Positions 57,213 to 64,000 of a stretch of 64,000 nt of DNA are shown here, in pieces. The notes under the pieces were generated by a model, which was given only the letters and a program-made list of their open reading frames with translations, did not search any database and was not told the DNA's origin. This DNA is from Trichostrongylus colubriformis. Lineage: Eukaryota; Nematoda; Chromadorea; Rhabditida; Trichostrongylidae. The DNA lies in NCBI GenBank assembly GCA_963978905.1, contig OZ022257.1, positions 50,114,873 through 50,178,872 of the forward strand, in the 5' to 3' direction. Positions within the stretch are counted from its first letter, which is position 1, and every line of letters begins with the position of its first letter. A program made the position numbers and the translations under genes.

Positions 57213-57404
57213 GAATATTTGTGTGCCATTTAGACACAAAGCGCGCGTTACGGCGTATGTCCTGCTCGCCATAGTGCGAACTACGCGCACCGGTTTAGTC
57301 CTGAAACGATGACGGTGCCTGACATCTTGTTCAAGGCGTAATCGCTTTAGGACCAAAATAATGCAACGCGTACTGATGGCGTAAATGCCACGTGTAAACA
57401 TGCG
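57213..57404. mobile_element. Degraded MITE related to the 27554 element
   Basis: AGTCCTGAAACGATGACGGT and AGGCGTAATCGCTTTAGGAC form the same centre as in 27554-27783 in the opposite order. The ends (GTGTGCCATTTAGACA against ACGCCATC.GTA) are poorly kept. No duplication found. Confidence 0.5.
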
Positions 57405-57478
57405 GAATTTCCTCTTCAATAGTATCCACCCTCCTGTAAAACTGCCAAGTGCAACGGGTCCATTCCTACGTAGCACAT

Positions 57479-58110
57479 TTAAAAACGGAATTTTTTATAT
57501 ACATTATTTTTATGTGTAAGCAGAGGTTTCTCAGGGATTTTCAGGTTTGCGCTCCATCCTGGGGGCGGGTCTCCGCCGTATGAATCTGAAGATATGTTAG
57601 CACCTTTATTGCCACGTTGGTGATGTGAATGCGTGTGACCGTCAATGTTTAACGAGTCCGACACTGATGTCTGTAATGTAAAGACCTCAAAGATCGGTAA
57701 AATGCTCCCTTTCACCCGATAGGATACCACCTTTAATCTCATGTATTTTAAGTTAACAGGTAATATTTACTCATCTGGGTAACTTACGATCGTTATAGTA
57801 GGATATACCATAGCGAAAGCCTAGAAGCTCCAAAATAGCTTTATGAAATGCTCGTCTTCTCCGCTGCGAATGAGATTCCGTGAGGGCTTCATTCAGAACT
57901 ACATGCTGAAGACATATTGTGTAATTCAGTGGCGAATTTCGCTGAATTTTTAAGAGAAGCCTTTTGAGCTTCACGTATCGAATTTTCACATATCGCTGCT
58001 CCATTCGTAGAGGTATCAGCACGCTATCCTATGAGCAGCGTTTCCATGAGCTCATAGCGGATCCTTCTAGCTTTCAGACGCAGTTGCTCAATCTCAGATT
58101 ACTGTACAAT
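57479..58110 (-). CDS. Candidate gene fragment, at least two exons, with a probable frameshift
   Basis: On the minus strand a frame from about 58028 to 57788 reads PLRMEQRYVKIRYVKLKRLL, IQRNSPLNYTICLQHVVLNE and RRRRAFHKAILELLGFRYGI before a perfect donor C|GTAAGT. A 202-bp intron ends ATATCTTCAG (57586), and the next exon continues in phase as HSYGGDPPPGWSANLKIPEK to a stop at 57479. Immediately upstream in another frame, 58110-58030 reads EIEQLRLKARRIRYELMETL, also helix-like and charged, which suggests a 1-2 base shift in an older longer exon. No family recognised. It could be a decaying host gene or a sequencing indel. Confidence 0.35.
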
Positions 58111-58689
58111 GCTATCACAGACGAGATATAATTAGAGTTGCGTGAATTTTTCCAGTTGTATCCCAATATTGGTATATTCAAGAGACATCCCTTTCACAAC
58201 GTTCTATAAGCCCAACATGAGCTCAATCGGAAGACCACTCGCTAAGATCAACTAGCTTGCAGGTATAAAAACATCCCCCCCCCCCCACCATTGATGGGTT
58301 ATACAACGGTAGATTCGAGAAGGCGAAACCAAACTCTAAACTCTTAATTTTATTGAGCTACTAATGCATGTAGCTAAACAGCCAATTCAATAGAATTTTT
58401 AGAGCTTTAAGAACTCTTTGCCCAGAGATCTACTGTCTCAATCGATGTCGACTAATAGGACTTCATTGGAGTTCTGCAACAGCAGCACCTTTGGGTGTGG
58501 CTCCCAAATCATTTTCCAGAATTTCATCTACTATGGGGGGTACTCACTCAGTGGTATAGTCCATAAGCTGTTTCCAACCTTTTGCACTAAGACCGATTTT
58601 TCAACCAATATCCTGATGAGCTCCTCCTACCGTGATCAGTTGACATTATATTTTCGTCGCAGCTTTGAATTACTTCGGCTTTCTCCGGT
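58111..58689. other. No supported gene; C-tract
   Basis: 13 consecutive C at 58269-58281. A short minus-strand frame (VDEILENDLGATPKGAAVAE) near 58530-58465 lies just downstream of the mariner fragment, but its order does not fit the transposase. Confidence 0.3.
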
Positions 58690-59020
58690 ACCCTAGACCG
58701 CTCCGGGACGGTGCAACTTTATTGACATCGTGTGCCGTGGATTTTGGAGTATTCGTAAGGTCCGAAAGTTCGCGTACAGGAAGGTCAGATCGAGCCCCAC
58801 AGGTAGCGAGAACGAGCCGTTTGTTACGTGTTTGTGTTTAAGATTTGTTGAGCGATTCGTCACCGTTGTTGAACTTGTGGTACCGGTAGAAGCACGTCGA
58901 GTGACAGGGGGCTTACCCCTTCATTATCTCCTGCAGAAAGCGATAGGCCTCGTTCGCGGACTGGCCGGAGCGGTATTGTAGAAGCAGAACTGGAGGGTTG
59001 AACGTCTTCTTGTCATCCAT
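58690..59020 (-). pseudogene. mariner transposase, N-terminal DNA-binding part, decayed
   Basis: From an ATG at 59020 (minus) one frame carries two helix-turn-helix regions. The first is VLLLQYRSGQSANEAYRFLQ, then CFYRYHKFNNGDESL (the family WF.KF..GDESL block). The second is ARSDLPVRELSDLTNTPKST then AHDV (the family TVREL....G.S.STV block). Two TAA codons interrupt it in frame. The catalytic half is not found downstream. Different strand position from the 17-kb fragment, so a separate insertion. Confidence 0.75.
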
Positions 59021-59369
59021 CCCAAGACACTACTGGGAACAGGAGTCGATCTGTCGCACATGCTGCTGACAGGTACATATAATGGACATGAAGCATAAAT
59101 CCTTCGAATTAGGTCCGCTCACAAACATCGGGTGACAAAGATATATTGTTTTGAACCCTACCATGCGTTTAGTCCAAAATCTTTCAGACAACCTATTATT
59201 TTTTACGGGTGGACACGATATTGCTGATTGCACGTTCCACCCATTGTAGGCGGGCCTCCACCTACCTCAATAACGTGCAACATGCCTGGACATCGCTGAT
59301 CTCCACCGATTTTTTAGCGATTCACAAACGCTCGTATAAACACCACCTACGTAGAGCGTGCTCCGCCCA

Positions 59370-59990
59370 CTGGAGGCGCGTATTCTTCATCTGCTACATA
59401 CACCCTTAACTCATTTTGGCCAATCTTATCCCGTTTCTTGGGCTCTTTCGGAAGGAATTATAGGAAACTATAGAATTTTGCATCTGAACACCCAACATTT
59501 GAACGCACTCCCCGCCCTAGTGGGGGAGGGGGAGTCTGACATGATCCATATGCTACCTGTTCATCTCTTAGCAAGACCCATCCGACTCTAACCTGACCTG
59601 CCTTCCCCGCTTGGTCTTGAGGCAGTACTGAGTTTTGGGTGCCAGACACCCCAAACTCCTGGTTTATATATAGGTTATGATGATTCCTCATCTGCTACAC
59701 ATACCCTTGACTCATTTCAGCCCACCTAATCCCGACGCCCGGGCTTTTTTGGAACGAACCATAGGACTTTGCATCTGAAAACGGAACATTTTAACGCACG
59801 CCCCGCCCACGGTGGGCGGGGTGTGACTAAGTCAATATGCGCCCTGTACATCTCCTAGCATGCCCCACCCAACCAACACGCTTGAGCCGATCTTTACGCT
59901 GATTTCTCAGGTTATGTCGAGTGTCGGGTGGACAGACAGACAAACAAAATAACAGACACACCAAACTCCTGGTTTATATAGAAGGTATGA
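59370..59990 (+). repeat. Tandem repeat, two units of about 305 bp
   Basis: Both units run TTCnTCATCTGCTACAnAyA, ATnTTGCATCTGAAnACnnAACATTT, a GC-rich CCCCGCCC...GGGCGGGG hairpin, and CCAAACTCCTGGTTTATATA. The second unit ends in a GACAGACAGACAAACAAA microsatellite. Confidence 0.75.
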
Positions 59991-60074
59991 TTGCAGCCCT
60001 TCTGCGCTCAGTTAGTGCCACTCACAACCACGTAGGCTGTGTGAGTTTCTGGAACGTGCAGAGCCGGCGACAGG

Positions 60075-60209
60075 GGGTGTGTACCCTTACGTCAGGATTT
60101 TCGCATCGCGGCATGTCGCAAGCGAAGCAATGCGGACGAGCTCAAGGCTCCTTGTTGTTGGGTCCCGAAGCGATTATAAGTCAGCTGCGTATCGCGCCCT
60201 TAGCATTGC
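60075..60209. mobile_element. Left half of a GGGTGTGTACCC Mutator-like MITE
   Basis: GGGTGTGTACCCTTACGTCA through CCTTGTTGTTGGGTCCCGAA to TAGCATTGC matches the left half of 51053. The right half is missing. Confidence 0.85.
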
Positions 60210-60362
60210 TGTTAAGCCGTGAACTGGAAATGCCGTGAATTTTCTCTGTGCTGCTAGATGTATCAGGTGCAATGGTACGCAGTACACAAATGTTGCATCA
60301 TACTGCGTCTCCCTTTCGATCCATACTAACTATTTCATTGTTTTCATCATCAAGTATCTGCC

Positions 60363-60770
60363 TCATACTGGTTGTGGAAGAATTAATATGAATAGAAGAA
60401 ATGGGTGAGAATATCTTACCTCCACGGCGTGCAAGTTATTACAGAAATCTGCTTCTGTGCAGTTGCAGCTTAATACAGACAGATGAGGTACATGTTCATC
60501 ATTCGACAGTTTGCACATTGTGCTCTTTTTCTTATCGGTACTTTGGAATCCGCCGTTGTCCCCCAAGCCCAGTATTTCCTGCAAGACCGATTCTCGTGAA
60601 AGTACGATCAATTGCGAATCTCAGAATCATTAAGGTGTCAGCAAGCTCACCCCCACCGCATCCGCTTGTGACACATCGCTTTCCTTCATGCAGTATTCTT
60701 TGACATAAAGAAGTTTTCCTGTTTTATCATCCATATACACCTTTATGGCACATATTACGCAGTCTGATGA
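60363..60770 (-). CDS. Ly-6/three-finger-like cysteine-rich surface protein, partial
   Basis: Exon A is 60770-60651 (minus), acceptor ATGTATTTCAG, 40 codons, donor GGG|GTGAGC in phase 0. The 72-bp intron ends TCTTGCAG. Exon B runs 60578 down to a TGA at 60363, with an alternative donor GAG|GTAAGA at 60420. Exon A opens SSDCVICAIKVYMDDKTGK and has a third Cys in KEYCMKES. Exon B has STMCKL and ends LSCNCTEADFCNN. The order C-x2-C ... C ... C ... C-x-C-x5-C-N is that of Ly-6/uPAR-type (three-finger) ectodomains, which close with a Cys pair followed by Cys-Asn. After it comes a hydrophobic end (HPFLLFILILPQPV) that could be a GPI-anchor signal. A signal-peptide exon should lie upstream and was not found. 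Role: probably a secreted or GPI-linked surface protein; partner unknown. Confidence 0.55.
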
Positions 60771-61479
60771 CTGAAATACATAAATAGCTGAAATTTGTGA
60801 ATGGTCAAGCAATTGGTACGGTAAGTTTTGTACTTGGTACACATGTACGTATATATGTCGTGCGTCTGTATATTGTTACAAGTGACCTCCAGTCGTGTTT
60901 CACTGGAGCTCCGCCCACCAGACAGCTCCGCCCACTAGCACGCCTTTCGATTTGCTTGTGTCTACTTCAGAGTTCCTTCGGCTTTTGTTGTGCAATGCTC
61001 ATCATGGCACTGTTACTCATGTCACTCCATTGGACGCAGCTAGTATGTATGTGCATAAAAGGGACGACAGTCACTTGGTCTGTCTCCTTGTCGCTCGTCT
61101 CTCCCTCAACGGCCGTTTTTGAATGGTTCTCTCGCCGATAACCATCATGAACTCGTGCAATATCAGTGGTAGCGGATATCGAATATAGCAAGGATAGCTA
61201 AAATTTGTTTCCAGCGAATTATTTTATTTTGCTCCCACTAGAAGAAGTTCCCCTATGGATCCCGAGTCTGCACTACAGTTGACGTATTACCCACCCAAAC
61301 GTATTTGCTTGATTATCCTCCTGATTCAAGCTCAGTTTTACATAGCCGTAATGGCCGGCCAGGCTAATCATACTTCCGGCAGTTAGGTCAGCGCCAACTA
61401 CTGCGCTGAGCGTCAATCGATCGAATGGAATAACTTTTTTTCTATAAATTTACTCAGTATCCATGACCACGTCACCCGC
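60771..61479. other. No supported exon; upstream region of the Ly-6-like gene
   Basis: The missing first exon of the 60363-60770 gene should be here or beyond. 60897-60940 is a GC-rich direct duplication (AGCTCCGCCCAC twice). A hydrophobic plus-strand frame near 61300-61385 (RICLIILLIQAQFYIAVMAG) lacks a start. Confidence 0.3.
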
Positions 61480-62470
61480 CTCCCGTTCTGGACGGTTTTT
61501 CGCTCTTTTTACGTGTGTTCAAAATAACGTGGGCATTGTCCATTTCTACCGAGTTTTTCCTGATTTCAGGGCTGCGTTGTGACCGAATTATAGGTTTTTG
61601 GTCGGACCACCCATTCGGGCTAACCGCTCACTGTGCCCATGCCTCTTTCAAGACTTTCAGAAAGTCATAGGTGACCTTAACTCATCTTTTCATCACGCTT
61701 TGGCTAATCTGGAATCTGATTAACGATTTCAATTCCAATGTCAAGAATTCGGTATACGTAACACCCACCGTGGGCGGAGTTCAATCTCATTCATGTCTGC
61801 TCTTTTCTTCTTGTCCCATGCCCTACCCATTCAAATTGAGTCCCCATTTCCACAGACTGCTTTTCATGCAGTGCTCAAGCTACCGCGCCTACTAACGCAA
61901 AAGGTTCCCCACGACCTGAAGTTCTTTTCCTCTCATAGCCTCATCTGAAACTGGCCACTTCCCTTTTTCTCTCGGTCTCCAGATCATTCTAGAGATAGAA
62001 CACTATTGTTGCAGTGCGCTCATCCGGCTAATAACACAATCCGTTCATTGTGGGCGGGTTTTCTCCCATTTCAAATGTGTCCAAAAGAATTGAAACACTG
62101 GTCACTTCTACCCATTTCTTTCGTGGTCTCAAGGATGAGCTGTGGCCTAGTTATGAGTTTTTGTTGTGCGCTCCCACTCGTGGTGGGTTTCACCCACTGT
62201 GGCCAGGCCTTTTTCATGACTTCCGAAAACTCACGGCTGACCATACCCACATTTCCCTCACGTTTGGAAAATTTTCGAACCCAACAAGCAGTCTGAAAAC
62301 GGAGGGTTCCAGAGCACGCTCCACCTACCGTGGGCGGAGCTCAACTTGGTCCATGTGTATTCTTCACTTCTTGTCCCATGCCCTACCCATCGCAAAATTG
62401 TCCCCATCTCCACAGGTTGTTCTCATGTTATGAGTAATTTCATGACAGACCGGAGGGACGGACAGACAGA
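61480..62470 (+). repeat. Two diverged copies of a 400-450 bp repeat
   Basis: About 61560-61880 and 62100-62440 share TAGTTATGAGTTTTTG/GAATTATAGGTTTTTG, CACTGTGsCCAnGCC, ACCyACCGTGGGCGGAG, TTCTTGTCCCATGCCCTACC and CATnTCCACAG in the same order. The second copy ends in a GACGGACAGACAGA microsatellite. Same style as the 59370 repeat. Confidence 0.65.
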
Positions 62471-62609
62471 AGAAGCGTTTCATATGTAGTAGCGATGCCC
62501 TCAATCTTCGCCTGTCAGTTTTATCGCCTCTACAAGGTACGCAGTAAGTAAAAAACTGAATATTTCTGAGAAGAGTGAAGCCAAAGAAACAAAAATTGAA
62601 TGACAAATA

Positions 62610-63080
62610 TTCATAGCGATACTGAACTATATATTATCACCACTTTTCCATTCGACCTCTCGATTTCGGATGACGGCGCTTGGGGTAGGAGTCGATGACG
62701 GGTGTGTGCACTCATGACGGAAAATCGCTTCACTGCGTTGCACTCGCGGCGCCATCAGTACGACTTACCGAATCGATTGCCCTTGGGAGCTCGGCAGAGC
62801 GTGGCTGCGTCACCTCTGCACTCCCACTCATGCCACAGTGCCTCCTGCACCCATGCTACCCTGCCTCCTCCACCCATGCCATACTGCCTCGATTGAAGGC
62901 TGCCATGCCCTTCCACTGGTACTCGCACCTGCAGAGCCGCTAGTTGCGCGCGGTCGACTACGTGCGTGCTGTCATCGACTTGTACCCCGAACATCTATGC
63001 GCCCATCAGAAATCAAGAAAGCCTAGTCGAAAAATGATGGTAACATACACAATGTTCAGTTGTTGACGAAGATATTTGGT
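62610..63080. repeat. SINE-like repeat with a replaced centre
   Basis: 62650-62697 and 62960-63055 match the outer parts of 38520-38925. The centre, 62698-62958, instead carries GGTGTGTGCACTCATGACGG and a long C-rich part related, inverted, to the interior of the 34152 MITE. Probably an insertion that removed or replaced the tRNA-like head. Confidence 0.5.
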
Positions 63081-63096
63081 TTTTCTACAGCATAAG

Positions 63097-63224
63097 GCCG
63101 CAGTCATACTCACCGCCGGCAGGGTGTGGCTGCGTCCACGGGCGCGAGGGAAAGTGGCATGGGCGGAAACGCAGAGATGCGCAGCCACGCCCTGCCGCCG
63201 GCACCGCAGAGCGCGACCGCTGCC
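63097..63224. mobile_element. Harbinger-like MITE, CAGCCACGCC family, short copy
   Basis: GGCCGCAGTCATACTCACCG and GGCACCGCAGAGCGCGACCG are the inverted ends. GGGTGTGGCTGCGT faces GCGCAGCCACGCCC inside. Confidence 0.75.
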
Positions 63225-63554
63225 AAATAGCATTGGTTGTGCACACTGTAGAGATATTATAGTACAAACTCGATCTAGAACTACTACATATGGGCTATTT
63301 CGGAGAAACATTCACATAATATCTTATTCCTTTAATGTAGTCATGCAAATCGCCACCGATTTCCTCATTGCATTTCAAATTGTTCATGCCACTAACTTCG
63401 TTCAAATCGTTCATGCCACCAACACTGAAACAATGCCCTGATTTCAATTATGATTTTCAAACATATAAAATTGCAAGTAAGTGGAGCCATGAAATTTAAA
63501 ACCTCCCATGCGACGGTATTCCCATGTGCATTTTGGTGAAAAGATTTGAATCGC
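63225..63554. other. No supported gene; 27-bp tandem duplication
   Basis: 63374-63400 and 63401-63427 are a 27-bp unit (TTCAAATyGTTCATGCCACy) in two copies. No exon seen. Confidence 0.5.
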
Positions 63555-63990
63555 TAGACAGTGTTCAGTTTGTGAAAGCGCCTGCGTTTTCGGCCATCAG
63601 GCGATCAGCCGACTGGGAAAAATGAATAAGATACAATTGATTGAGCCATTAGGCATATCTGAGCCCAGTCAATACGTGTCTTGCCCTCCTGATCGCCCAG
63701 TCGCGCTATCAGGCGATTAAGCGATCATTTGATTGCCTAATCGGCTGTTCGCAGGATCCTGCAATCGATAAATGTCTTTTTCTTTTGGTCTGATCGCCTG
63801 ATCACCCACCTAGATCGCGGGCTCTGAGCAGTACCTCACCGGAGTATAGACGAGCACGAGGCTTCATCGGCTGCCCACACGCGCATTCTCATATCCGCCT
63901 AGCTGCCTGTGCGCCAAATTTTTGCGCATTTATTCTTCCCGCCTCGCCTACACGCCTTAATCGCCAACTCTGAACACTACCTTAGCCGTC
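63555..63990. mobile_element. AGGCGATT-family element or cluster
   Basis: GTGTTCAGTTTGTGAAAGCG begins a region with repeated CAGGCGATyA and GATCGCCTGA words in both orientations. The right side (GCCTTAATCGCCAACTCTGA then ACACTACCTTA) is inverted to the left. Probably one element with internal duplications, close to the window edge. Confidence 0.5.
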
Positions 63991-64000
63991 ATCGTGTGTT

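Noticed and set aside
58700..59000. Initially read as a possible histone-like fragment (basic, proline-rich words on the minus strand)
   Set aside because: In the correct frame it matches the two helix-turn-helix blocks of a mariner transposase instead.
59370..59990. Possible CRISPR-like repeat array
   Set aside because: Only two units of about 305 bp with diverged sequence and no spacer structure; the window is eukaryotic.

Overview
This is eukaryotic DNA, most likely from a clade V (rhabditid/strongylid) nematode such as a hookworm relative. The clues are a 22-nt sequence one base away from the nematode spliced leader SL1 (22551-22572), a secreted six-cysteine ShKT-type peptide gene with a 93-bp intron (16008-16343), a Ly-6-like cysteine-rich gene (60363-60770), short introns (69-202 bp where they can be placed), decayed mariner and Tc1 transposons, and very many small inverted-repeat elements. 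Nothing bacterial was seen: no operons, no long ORFs, no rRNA and no CRISPR. The species is inferred, not shown.

The window is gene-poor. The longest open frame is 193 codons and runs through a poly-G tract, and open frames of 60-130 codons are expected by chance here, so length alone was not used as evidence. Two genes rest on recognisable cysteine patterns (ShKT, Ly-6-like). Several more are proposed because splice sites, reading phase and composition agree: 1583-1843(+), 45372-46334(+), 50064-50916(+), 53471-53805(-) and 57479-58110(-). Weaker candidates are flagged with low confidence.

Most of what can be read is repeat. (1) A large family of about 230-370 bp MITEs starts near GGGTG or GGNGTGTG and has 9-10 bp target duplications, which points to Mutator-like mobilisation (copies at 5891, 10248, 13289, 27554, 31176, 34152, 47162, 51053, 55506, 60075). 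(2) MITEs with GC-rich termini and TTA/TNA duplications are Harbinger-like (1306, 5328, 14639, 52075, 48096, 21171 and others). (3) One 473-bp element has TTAA duplications (18216-18688), piggyBac-like. (4) A 1.57-kb Tc1 element has IR/DR termini and a ruined transposase (42906-44477). (5) There are two mariner transposase fragments (17032-17536 and 58690-59020). (6) Three foldback elements lie at 16357, 37982 and 56050. (7) There are tRNA-derived SINE-like units. (8) Several dispersed families of 200-500 bp have unknown origin.

The history of one repeat can be read directly. Its copy near 25.9-27.4 kb and its copy near 55.3-56.5 kb each contain insertions the other lacks, which gives empty-site evidence for three separate elements. 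The genes do not form a pathway. The two recognisable products are both predicted to be secreted or surface cysteine-rich proteins, classes that are typically expanded in parasitic nematodes.
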